NCBI GenBank assembly: GCA_030512335.1 | Contig: JAULSU010000001.1 | Coordinates: 1,364,001-1,428,000 of the forward strand | Length of the DNA stretch: 64,000 nucleotides | Direction: 5' to 3' | Source: Immersiella caudata | Lineage: Eukaryota > Ascomycota > Sordariomycetes > Sordariales > Lasiosphaeriaceae | Shown here: in pieces, positions 25,654-36,478 of the stretch | Numbering within the stretch: the stretch's first letter is position 1 | Layout of the letters: every line of letters starts with the position of its first letter | Made by a program: the position numbers and the translations under genes | The notes under the pieces: generated by a model | What the model was told of the DNA's origin: nothing | Seen by the model: the letters and a program-made list of their open reading frames with translations, nothing else | Databases searched by the model: none

Positions 25654-28118
25654 TCAGCTATTAACTTCCATTCTAGGACAATATTTGAATGTATGAGGAG
25701 GAGGAGGAGGAGGAGGAAGAGCTACCTCCTCAGACCTCCCGAGACAATAGGGTAAAAGGATCAATGGGGCAAAAAAAAAAAGCAGCAATTGCACATACCC
25801 CTCTATGGGCTGGCCAAACGTGTAGTTGAAGTCGAGCAGTCCATCCAGCATCCAGTTTTGCGGGTCCCAGACGTCGTATCCCGTTTCGTAGCTCAAACCC
25901 AGTATGTTGGGCTGGCTGGCTGCCAGGGACACGCCGCCTGGGGTGAGCGCGCCATTGGAAGACCCCAGACCAAGTGTTGCCGGGAGCGGCTGTGACGGCG
26001 GTGCTAGCGTGCTGTCTAGGTGAGTGGACGATGCTGATGATTCATTAGCTGAATCGGGGTTTGTAGGTTGCTTGAGGGCTACCAAGATATGTCTTAGCTC
26101 GGAGCGGGTTTTCACTTCAGGGGGGCAAATGCGTTAGGGATAACTTACCATCGAGGGAACCGCGACCCCGGGCCTGGTACTCTTCTCTCCAGTGCCATAT
26201 CGAGTCAAAGACGAGACTCATGCTGTGCCGGCAGCGCACCTTCAGCTGAAGGCTGTCGTCGACAATGTTAGGGCCGTCGTCGCTCGTATACCCTTGGCTG
26301 TGGCCCTCGAGCCTAGCCCCGTTCCAAATTTGGACCATCAGCTCCGCCAGCCTCCAGTACAGGTCGTTTTGTACTACGCTTGTGGTCCTGATGGCACGGA
26401 TAGTCTTGTGAAAGAGGTCCCGGCCGCGGTTGAAGTCGATAGTCTTTGCGAAGAAAGACCTCAAGAGCTTCAGCAGTGCAAAGCCCGCGGCCACCAGCAT
26501 CTGTTGGATGTAGTTGGTGGCGTATAAGAGGAGATACTGGTCTCGATTTTGGTAGTCGAGCTCCTCGTGTGAAGTCTTGTCTCCGTCCAAAATGTAGTCG
26601 AGAAAGCTGACCGTGGCACGCCACAGACCCATTAGGTCGTCGACGTAGCCAGGCGTGGAGCTAGAGTCGAAGAATCCTGCCAGTCTTAGGTGTAACCCAG
26701 CAGCCCTGAGGTGTAGGTTTACAACCGGTGACAAGTTTTGTGACAGTATGGAAGCATGCAGCTCGCCATACTCGCGGCGATACACGCGCATCAACATGGC
26801 GCGATGCTCGTCGCCAGCAACGCCCCTAGAATCGCTTGCGTTGCTGTACATCTCTTTTGAGACCTTGTCGCAAAATCGCTCTATCTGAAGCCTTGCCTCC
26901 AGCTCCTTCCCAAGCGTAAACGGTCCAGAGTCACCAGGGCGAATGGCCAGCGTCCAGTCGTACAACGATGACGCCGGCTGCCCGTAGCCCGTTCCGATTG
27001 TCTGTGTGACAATATTACATACAGCCCACGTCTTTATCCGGTCGTGGAGCCCATCTTTATTGAGCTCTACGGGAAACCGAGAAAAGTCGTTGATGTGATT
27101 TGGCCGATGAAGGCCAATACCTGTTGCCGTCTTCATCATCACGCCGCAGAGGATGTGTGTGGGGTCGGTAGTGGATGTGCTCGTGGGTAGCGGCCATGTG
27201 CACAGAAGGCACAATGCCTTGACGACATAGTAGCTCTGTGGTACCTCCCCTATCGTGGACCACAGAAATCTTGTCAGCGGTCCGGATAGTTTCGTCAAGA
27301 ACGTGGGATCCTGGGCGTATCGACGACATGCAACAGCGGCGATGGCCCAGTATAATAACGGGCTTTGCTGGTAATACTGGTCGGGAGTCTGTGATGGGCT
27401 GAGAAATGGGAGAAATGGGTGGTAGAAGGTGAAGAACTGGCTGAAAAGCTGGCTTTCGTCGTCCTCGGTGAGTCGAAAGTCTTCGAGCTCGCGGGCGATC
27501 CTAGGCATTACGTAGGAGCCGCCTCTCTTAAGATGCAGCAATGACGACACAGCCTCGTCAGAGCCCATCAGCGAGGGGTTTCGCGTGTGCGAGTACTGGC
27601 TGTTGACAACAGGGGACTGGAGTTGCGAGTGAATGGCCTCTTCGTCGTCCTCCACAGGGAACCCTTGTGACCTTGCGGCCTGGACCTGGCGCCGCAGCTT
27701 CTCAATTTCTTTCTCCATCTCGGCATGCTTACTGCGCTTGCCCACCCGCTTGAAGTTCGATTCGATTTTGCATTCCAGCTTGAGGCGGTTGCACCGCGAG
27801 CAGCTCTGAAAGGGGTCCTGCACGACGTCGCAGCGGAGCTATAATGGGCGTGTTAGCAAAGAACGTGACAAGTGGGGAGAGCGGGACGACTCAATCAACC
27901 TTTTGCTGTCGGCATTCGTTGCAGGCACGCTTGACGCCGGGAAGTCGACGCCCTTTGGCCTCGGGGGAGGCATCATCGTGGTCGTCCTGATCGTGATCGT
28001 GGTCATGGTCGTGGTCGAGGATGCTGCCGGGACTGCTGTCCATGATGCTGCGCTTGCGTTTAGGGCCGCCGTTGGCGCCGTAAGGCCGCATGCTAGCGGA
28101 GAACTCGGGGCTCTCCAT
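25654..28118 (-). CDS. Zn2Cys6 fungal transcription factor (four exons)
   Basis: Exons 28118-27900, 27838-26149, 26078-25799 and 25672-25654 on the minus strand, 735 residues. Intron 1 (27839-27899, GCTAAC branch) splits the zinc cluster: exon 1 ends ACNECRQQK and exon 2 continues LRCDVVQDPFQSCSRCNRLKLEC, giving the six cysteines. A coiled coil follows (RSKHAEMEKEIEKLRRQV), then a fungal_trans-type middle domain to about residue 600. An Asp/His run (DHDHDHDHD) precedes the finger. Intron 2 (26079-26148) starts GTAAGT; the acceptor at 26079 gives a 70-nt intron, while the earlier AG would need an intron of only 34 nt. Intron 3 (25673-25798) starts GTATGT and leaves a 19-nt last exon, ending the protein in GQPIEGMEVNS. 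The finger plus linker resembles Leu3-like regulators of ascomycetes; targets are unknown. Confidence 0.87.
25695..25717. repeat. GAG microsatellite inside intron 3 of the Zn2Cys6 gene
   Basis: About seven GAG/GGA triplets on the plus strand, read as a CTC-rich pyrimidine tract in the transcript, a little upstream of the acceptor of the last intron. An A11 run at about 25771-25781 gives a second pyrimidine tract in the same intron. Confidence 0.8.
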
Positions 28119-28149
28119 CTGGCGGCGGGCGCGGGCGCGGACGGTGTGC

Positions 28150-28171
28150 GGGGACGGGGACGGGGACGGGG
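28150..28171 (+). promoter_or_regulatory. Four-tract G4 block, (GGGGAC)3GGGG
   Basis: Four perfect runs of four G separated by AC lie 32-53 bp before the start codon of the minus-strand Zn2Cys6 gene. The spacing matches the classical G-quadruplex rule on the plus strand, which is the template strand. The transcript side is C-rich. Folding and function are inferred only. Confidence 0.55.
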
Positions 28172-31100
28172 CCGGCGACGGACGGAGTTAACCAGCGCGG
28201 TGGGGAGCGACGGCGTTTAGGGCGGTGAGTGGCTCCCGGTGCCCGGCGCGGCACGGAAGCTTGTCAATAGGTTGGTGGGTTGCTGGCCGCGGCAGGATGG
28301 CTCGTTGGGTGGTCCGGTCTCGCGGATGCGATAACTGCGATGAGGGAGTTTTGGAGGAGGAAAAGCCGATTACGGCTGTGCCAGACCAAGCACCAGACAT
28401 CTGGCTGTCTTCCCCCGCTCGACTCATTGCGCCCACAGAATTTTGAATGGCGGGGCTGCGGGGGCCCGAGGGGAACCTGCGGCGAATTGATTGGCGCACG
28501 GCCTCGGTTCTGGGGCCACAATCTTGTCAGCGTCCAGCGCCTTCAACCGCAGACCGCAAAAGCTGATGGATGTGCCACAACAACTATGGTACCCGTCTAA
28601 GCTTGCGCCATCGCTCCTATTCGAGAGACACCACAACACCGTACACGCATCCGTCTCAGACACCACGCCGCCGCATACATGAGAGCCACTTCCGCTCCTC
28701 TTCGCTTTGTTGCGCGTTTTGCCGGCTGGGGAAAGGATCCTTGCTAGTCAATTGGCGGACGTCAAGTCGGCTGTTGCCCCAGACGCCAGTGCACCACCTC
28801 CGTCTTTGGGGGCGACACTCGAAGCAGCCCTCGCTCCATCCTTCGTCTCTTGCACCTTGGCTCTTTTCTTTCTAGGGTGAAGGTTGGACTTGTGCCTTCT
28901 TCTCTTCGATTGTGTAACGCACAAGACGCTTCAGAGTTCGCTCGTGTCTGTCAAATTGCGACGTTTGGTGTCGTTCCGGCAAGTGCTGAGGGCACCACTC
29001 GCAGGTCCAGCGGCCTGCTGCACTGACATGTGTCTCGGTCCCAACCATCAGCCTCCTCTTCTCGCAGCCAACTCACAGAAGGATCATGCTTGTTCCAGCC
29101 TTATTCCCCAGGTCCACACGATGTTCAATCCAGTGGCGTTAGGCACCGGTTTTAAGAACCACGCTTCCCCGGCCATTTGCGATTCGTTGCGCGTCTCCCT
29201 TGCTGGATTCGTGCCCGCCGAGTGCGGTGAGATGGCGCGGACGGATCGCTTGCCGTTGACCGTTATATCTGGCCGCTGGTCGCGCTGTTCGGCCAAGCCA
29301 CCATCATTGCGTCCTCATCCGATGGTGGGAGGATTGCTGATTTTGCGGGGGTTTCACCTAGTCGGCGCCCATCAAGAAGTTCGACAACGATCGCGCCCAA
29401 CTGCTAAGAGCTGGCTTGTTGATCCCATCCACGATCATCGCCAGTGTTGTAGTGGCATTGAATACACGCTACCTGGTGCAATGGAACTCAAAGAGCGGTG
29501 GGAAGCCGTTGATTCCCTTGCATTTGCTCACACGACGAACGCTGAGGAGCACGAAGCATCGACCGACGATTGATTCAGGGTGGGATTCTGTGCTACCCAC
29601 ACGTCTCGCTCACGCAGGAACTTGTCACCATTCGGGACGCACAGCTCGGTTCCGGGCTCTGGGACACCGCCTCGCGGCCGCAGGAACTTCTTTTTTGAGT
29701 GAGAAGGGGTGGATTTAAAAGTTTTCATGTTCACATGTACTGCGACTTTCGCTCTTTGGAGGTTGGGATTTCTGGCAATATGGCATCCTGATTTGCTCCT
29801 ACGGACGCCACCTCTGCAACCTCTCCAAATGGAAGCCTCTCGGCGCAAGTCCAAGCAGCTGCAAATGTGCTCTTGTTGGCGCCAACAGGCCGTTGATCGC
29901 TCGGCGATTCCCAGTGGAGCCGCGTGGCGTCGTGCTTGGGTAACTGTCTGCACGACGGGTGCCGATTATACTACCCAGTCAAAAGATTTGTTGCTATTAA
30001 TTATTTACTATCTCCGGGATCATCTCAATCCTGGGGAAGATAGGCACACTGGTGCCCGAATGCCAAGATTTCCGAGGCTGTTGGTTCCGGTGTTCCGATT
30101 CTGTCGAGCTCGAAGTCCTTGCAAACAACACCAAAATACTCACCATCGCCGACTAGGTTTCGAGACTCACTCCACCAACCTACATCGCCAGCAGGCAGCG
30201 ATTCTCTGGAGGTTGGGGGACAAGCGATCAAGGGCTAAGACGGTACTCCTCCATGGCTCTCTGACATCGATGCTGAACCACCGATGTTTCGCCATGATGA
30301 ACAACACTGAATGATGTATCTTGCTATTAGTTCTGCTATTTGAGAGTAGGCTATGGCTTGGACCTAGTTGTCAATGGCTGTCAATGGCGGCTCAAACGCG
30401 GGCCTGTTTAACTATCCCCCTGGATTCCTGGGGCGGTAATGAGAAGAAACCGTAGGCCTCGAGCAGGGATTGATTTAGCAATACAACACAGGACTACCAT
30501 GTTGCTGTCTGTTTTTTGTGCTAATACCCCCTTTCTGGCCGTGACGAGAGTTTCTGCATTTCGCTGGGAGCCTGGCCTTTGCGAGCACGGCAACCCACAA
30601 TGGCCAAGGTCCTTTCATGGCGAACCCCGAGGCCTGATATTCCAGACTCCCCACACCGTCGACGCCGTCGACACCCAGTAGAGAGCTATCGCCTTCAGAT
30701 ACAGTATCGGCAATGGGCCTCCTGGTGTGTGCAACGCTTCGTTGAATATTAACACGCAGACTTCGGCAGCTCTTTTGAGGCAACATGGGAGTTACCCTGA
30801 ACCTCTAAGGCATATCTCAAGGAAGTTTTCGATCATTACATCCATATATGTTCTCCCATGGAAGCAACCTTGGAAGGAGCTCCTCTGAAAGAGGGGGGCG
30901 CTAGGTAACAAACATCGAGTCTTGTTTACTGTTCCCACATGTCAACCCTCTGTCACAGAGAGTGATGTTCGGGATACTAACAAACTGTGGTCTATGGATG
31001 CTCCACAATGTCAATTTGTCACTAATCACTCAATTTCACCGCACAGCCTTAGTTGTGGTTCTTGATGCCATCATCGTCGCCCATCCTTAAGGAGGTGGCG

Positions 31101-31275
31101 TGAGCTCCACCAGCCACACAGCGCAGTGGCTGAAGCTCCCACGCTAAGACCAATGACGACACTGGCCAGAGCTCGCTGATCGCAAAGCATCCAAACTTTT
31201 GCTTGCGTTTGTCAATAACTCCTCCAATTGACAGCGGCGCCAAACGGCAAAATTGAACCCAAATCACGCATCAAA
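28172..31275. other. Intergenic region, no gene supported
   Basis: This is the upstream region of the Zn2Cys6 gene (-) and of the small plus-strand gene at 31.3 kb. Open frames of up to 229 codons show no motif and no coherent exon chain. No tRNA or repeat was noticed. Confidence 0.5.
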
Positions 31276-31924
31276 ATGGGATCGTCCGGCTCCAAAGCAG
31301 CGCAAAACACAGCGCGCAAGTTCCCTACTCGCGCACCAGGTTCTGCACCGCCTTCCGCTACGACAAGAACATCGCGACTTCCTCCCGCGGCGAAGTCTCC
31401 GGCGCAGGCTACATATAGAAGAGAAGGTGGTGGGTTACCAGCACAGAAAATCGACCCAGCCAATTTTGCCTTTATCTAACGCGCTCCTAGAAATTCGTGC
31501 AGATTCCAGCGAACCATCTAGCGGCTTTGATTCCATCAATCCCGCCTTCGCCGACCGTTTGAAGCAAATGGGCGTTGCGCAGCCAAAGCCTATTTTCTCG
31601 CCATCCTCGACAGCTTCTGGGTTTCCAGATGCGCTTCCCACCGCCGAGTCTTTCTCAAAACCTCAGTTCCCCGCAGCAGCAGGCAATGCCACGCTCAATG
31701 TTCTCGACGTACGGCGGCGCGTCCAGGAGCAAGCGGACCGGGAGCTCGACAATCTGGGAAGGCCAGGCGCACAAGGAAGGGAATTCCTAGACATTGCAAC
31801 GGTCAGGAAGGTGTTGCTGATGAGGCAGCGAGGCGACTCTGCAGCTGAGATCGAGTCGAAACTGAAGCTGAAATCAGGTGTGGTGGCACGGCTTGGACCC
31901 TTGAGCATTGTTGCTCCGACGTAA
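31276..31924 (+). CDS. Small conserved-type protein with N-myristoylation motif
   Basis: Exons 31276-31426 and 31491-31924, 194 residues. The intron 31427-31490 has a weak GTGGTG donor but a good TCTAAC branch and CTCCTAG acceptor; it removes an in-frame stop and joins TYRRE to EIRADSSEPS. The N-terminus MGSSGSKAAQ has Gly2, Ser6 and Lys7, the classical N-myristoyltransferase pattern. The middle is low-complexity Pro/Ala/Ser. The C-terminal half (about 130-185) is helical: VLDVRRRVQEQADRELD, then FLDIATVRKVLLMRQRGDSA and ESKLKLKSGVVARLG, which looks like a helix-turn-helix. I recognise this two-part layout in fungal proteins of unknown function but know no name for it. An upstream in-frame ATG at 31228 would hide the myristoylation site. 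It converges with the SDR gene, 144 bp apart. Confidence 0.75.
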
Positions 31925-32068
31925 TTCTTTTCAGTACGTGTTTCCAATGTGTTCTTCTAGATGTACTCCAGCTCCCAACAAGAAATCCCACTTTCCATGC
32001 AATTACCTTACCGATGCCCAACAGTCACATAGGAAATCGGCTTGCCCAAGCTGAGTACCTGCCCGTTT

Positions 32069-33128
32069 TCACCAAGCGCAATGACCACCGTCAATCCTAA
32101 GATCAGCCCCCGTCATGAAGCTGCTGGCATCGCTGAGCAGGAAGACAGCCGCCCCCCGGTACTCTTCCGGATAGCTCAGTCGCTTGAGCATGTTGGCATC
32201 CGGCCATGCCGTCTTTCTCTCGGGGAACGCCTCAAAGAGGCCAGCGGTCATGGCCGTGACGATGTAGCCCGGTGAGATGGTGTTGACGCGAATGCCATGC
32301 TCTCCCCATTCCGCCGCGAGATTGCGGGCGAGCTGTATGACCGCCGCCTTGGAGGCATTGTACGCTCTGCACAACGCATCGATCAATTCCCCGTGTTTTC
32401 ATGAGAAACCGAGGTCTTACTTACGGGCAGATCAACCCTCTGTTCGCCACCGTCCCGCTCATGCTCGCGATCAAGACCAGGCTCCCCTTTTGCTTGCGCT
32501 CTATCATTTGTCTCGCCACCGCCTGTGCTGTCATGAAAACACCGGTGACATTCACGCCGAGCATCTTGTCTGCATCCGCCGCTGAATACTCGAGTGCGGT
32601 CGTCTCTTGCTGGATTCCTGCCGCTGCGATGAGGCCGTCAATGTGTCCCGTCTCCTTTGCAATGGCACCCACGATCTCATTGAGTGTCTTTTCATCGCGG
32701 ACGTTGACTCGGTGGTATGTCAGACTCGAGCCCAGCTCATTCTTGGCTCGGGACGCAACCCTCGCAAATTCGGAGCTACTATCCGGCTCCGGAAGAATGT
32801 CCAAGGCATGGACGATTGCTCCGGCCTCAAGCAGGCCTTCGGCTTGGGTGAGCCCTACGCCGCGACCTCCGCCCGAGACGATGACAACCTTGCCTTCCAG
32901 GCCGAATTCTGGGAGTAGCCTGCCTCGGCTTGTAGCCGCAGTGCTGAGATGTTTCGGTGACTCGTGGAAACAACGAGAGTGGACGAGGGAAGCCGCGGTG
33001 ATGGGTCTAGTAACCCCTTGGACGCTTCTTGCAGTGTGCTGGAGGAGGCCGTTGAGATGTCTCGGACGAGCCCCGGATAGTCCTCGCGGCAGAATGGAGC
33101 CGGTAGCCCTAGGAAAGAGGCTGGCCAT
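32069..33128 (-). CDS. Short-chain dehydrogenase/reductase, probably mitochondrial
   Basis: Classical SDR oxidoreductase using NAD(P)(H), most like fungal polyol/sorbose-reductase types; the substrate cannot be told. Exons 33128-32425 and 32366-32069 give 333 residues. The intron 32367-32424 (GTAAGT...TTGTGCAG) joins GLICP to AYNASKAAV. The cofactor motif SGGGRGVG lies at 85-92, Asp110 follows the second strand, AAAG is at 168-171, and Asn194 sits in VNVTG. The catalytic set is Ser224 (IASMSG), Tyr237 and Lys241 (YNASK). SPGYIVTAMT and the C-terminal IDGGHCAW complete the fold. The first 70 residues are Arg-, Ser- and Leu-rich with almost no acidic residues, as expected for a mitochondrial targeting peptide. 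If translation started elsewhere the enzyme would be cytosolic, but no in-frame Met lies close to the domain start. Confidence 0.92.
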
Positions 33129-36100
33129 GATGGATAAGTGGAATGGTCGCGTGCGGTCTGGTGAGGATCTTCGATGTTGTTTTGAGGGTATGGCTTCACC
33201 TTTTTATGACGAAGTTGTGACACCCGCTTTGTTCAACCCCAGTCAATTCAATGCGGGGATGATCAAGACATTTGAGCAATGAAGCCGGAACCGCATCGCT
33301 CTTGCTCTTATAAGCTCGAGGCGACAACCGCAAAGGGAGGGAAGGCAGGAAGGACCCTCAATGCCATTCCATGTTACCTCCCTCGTTCATTGTTTCCCCA
33401 ACCCACTAACGTCGGAACCAAACTGCGGTCGAGGAGTTAGGAGATGGTTGAGTAGGTGCCCCTCACACACCCACCTGTCACCTTGCATCCCCGCCAGCTT
33501 GGAATGCCATCCGGAGTCTCAGGTACAAGTCATAGGCGCCATTCCGGGCTCGGTCACAGGGTTTCCGTGGCTGACCACCCTTCTGCACTTGATGCACTAC
33601 CGGCACTAACGCATACGCAACCCAAGAAGCGTCTCCCGGCCGGAACAGAGCCTAGACTCGAGCCATGGTGCAGCCGGTGAGGTGCACCCCCTGGGCCCGG
33701 TGAGTGCGGCGGTGTCCTTTCGTCCCCCACTCGCACGCCGGGCTCCAATCAGATCCGACAGCACCAGCGACGCAGCACCCCACGGGCTGAGAGAGCCGCC
33801 TTGGACTAATTGACGGGGAGACAGCACGCAATCAGACCCGCCGTCTCGCCTCTAGCCCCCGCGGGGTCGCCCAAAGGATGTCTCGATCGGGCCATCAGTG
33901 GTGATGCAACCCGCAAAAGGGCCCGAACACGGATTCTGGGCGCCGATCAACTGTGGGGAAGTGACGCCGGGTTTCCGTTTGTGGACATCCGGGCGTCAAG
34001 GAGGAGGGAAAAAAAAAAGCGGAGACCGAGACACCGATGACCCCTCACAACCACTTCCCCGACTGGCTCCGAGGACATCTAAATTTTATGCTGGGAAACG
34101 TCGACAGAGAGGGGAAGGGCCAAGGTCCCGCTGTGACAGAGCTAGGGCTTGGTGGACCAATACAACCCTCTCAGCGGCGCCATCTTTCTCAACCCTTCCC
34201 CCGGATTTGGCAAGCGAGCTCTCGGGTAATCATCCGCTAGACGAGGGCCGATGCTTCATCTGGCAGCGATCGGGAGACAACACCCAAGAGCAGATCCGGC
34301 AGCGGGGCCGATAAGAAGGCGTCGTCCTTCTTCCTCACTGTCAACCCTCGCCAATCATACATCGTGTCCCGATTCTGCGACCTGCAGTGGTTCAGGCTCG
34401 CCCTGCACGCAACCCCCGCAACCGTTGACCGTTGAGCTGTCACATAGAGCACAATCCAGAGCCGCCCAGCTAGGGAATGGCACACGGAGAGCTGAGCTTG
34501 GCGGACGTCAAGCTCAACCGCACACCTCAGAGAGACGTGACGAACACTTGACAAATCTTCACTAAAACGCCAAGCCAACAGCAGAGTGTTAACCAGGCAG
34601 TTTTGCAGCGAAGGAGCTTGTGTCCTCAAACAAGATCGGGTAGGTTAACCGTGGGGGTTCCAATTGTTCCTCAGGCTTGTGGTTGCGCTTAGCGTTCTTA
34701 GAGGTCGACTAGCTCTCTCCACAGACAACTTAGTTCGGCGACCAGCGCATCATGGTCTCTCTGGAGGGGTAAACCGCTAGTAAGAGATGACAGTGGTTTC
34801 CTATTTCGGACAACCCGAGAACACGCCAGTTTACGACGGCTTCTCGCGCCAGTGGGCTGCGAAGCGGGATCAACATCCGCCGCAAGTGAACTCCTTGGTG
34901 CTTTCATTAGGGACGCCGAAACTACTAAAACGGTCCCCGCACAACCATTTGGGATCTCAAACACCATCATCATGTCCACTCAAGAGCGAGACTGGATGTC
35001 TGGCTCCTGACATCACCAACTAGAATGCTGCCCCCGCTTGACTGAACACCCCGTGTTTTGCGGATCCGTTGAGGGTCCACAAGTTTTGAAGTTTGCTGAC
35101 GTCCAAGCCCGGTGCCGAAGTTTTTTTTTGCATGCAGCCTCAGACGGTGGATGTGGCACCTGCCGCCCTCGCAAAGAGCGGTTTCCGCTCCGCGCATCAT
35201 GAAGCCGAGATCCGAGGGCTTCATTCTGGACGAGTTCACGGCGACCATGAAGCACCCTAACGCAATTACCGAATTTCTCATTCCAATAAAGTGGGCCATT
35301 ATACGGATACCTCGAATTGGATAGCACGGTCAATACTGTTCCTTCGCCAATAGAGAAGAGCGATAGAACCATTTCTTCGCGCCGGTTCCCGCTAGGCGTC
35401 GTACGATGGGTCTTGGTGTTGAAGTAATCCCAGCTCGGGACTTGCTAGGATAGCGGTGCCACAGCTACGGCAAACGCCCTGGACCCTTGCAAACTCGGGG
35501 AGGTATCTTTCGATTTTGACAACCTTCGGGTCGCTTTCGCTTCTAGACTCTTTCCATGGCATAGCAGGGAGGCAGCCGTTCGTCGTCGCCTCCAATACGG
35601 ATAAGAAAGAAAAAGGTCAGGACAGGCGAAACCGACAACACGCCACCAGTTTCAAAATCCATGTCGCATTCTGCCAACACGACAACCCCAACAAATACCT
35701 ACCAAAATGAAATGGGGGCTTGGCATGTTGCTGGATGGGTTTTTTCTCCATTGCCATGTGCCACACACGTACCCACGTGCTACCCGCCCGTCGCTGACAG
35801 GGGTATCTATCTGGCCGGGACGGGAATGCGGCAGTGGAAACTTTGAAGAACTCCACATCCACGGTTCGCTCCGGACAAAGGACCTGCCTGCCGGCACGTA
35901 TTTTTGGCCGACAAAATCACCGTCATCGCGGAGCGCGGCTCGACTCCAGATGTGTGTTTTGGATGGAATTTCTCTCTAGAGAAGTCGTCGAAAATGTCTG
36001 CTGGGGGTGTCTGTCGCCAAGGGGGACACCCGGCCGGGTCCGCAAGGCTGAAGTGTTGCACAGACGGGTGGGAAGCAAGGACATGGCTAGCTAACGGCCA

Positions 36101-36478
36101 GAGCGTCGTTGTTTTTGCGTGGGGGGGGGATGCCTCTACTCGAGTGGCCACATGGCAGGGCGGGCAGGCCATCAAGGGGGCAGCACTGGAAGCGGCAAGC
36201 TAGCGACGGCGGGATCGTACGAGATAAGAATGCTGTGCCGGGGCCTGACTCGCCGGCAAGATTTCGTTGCCGGTGGTTGCAACGCTGATACGCTGGTGTT
36301 CCACTGTGGGGGAAACTGTTCATTTCCAGAACCCCGGGGGGGCGCGGGATGTGGGATGGGATGACGGACTGATAAAGTCGCGGTTTGCCCACATGCTGCG
36401 ATTCTGCCGACTTGCGCCCTTGAGATGGACACTGACTTTATTTTTCCCTGCATCAACTCATACCTTGAGGTTGCCACC
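33129..36478. other. Intergenic region between SDR and flavohaemoglobin genes
   Basis: Divergent 3.3-kb spacer holding the promoters of both flanking genes. Open frames up to 138 codons are scattered on both strands without motifs. The sequence contains a G run near 36121-36128 but no clear repeat or RNA gene. Confidence 0.5.

Noticed and set aside
26115..26148. 34-nt intron as intron 2 of the Zn2Cys6 gene
   Set aside because: Too short for fungal splicing; the next in-frame acceptor gives 70 nt. Kept only as an alternative in the findings.
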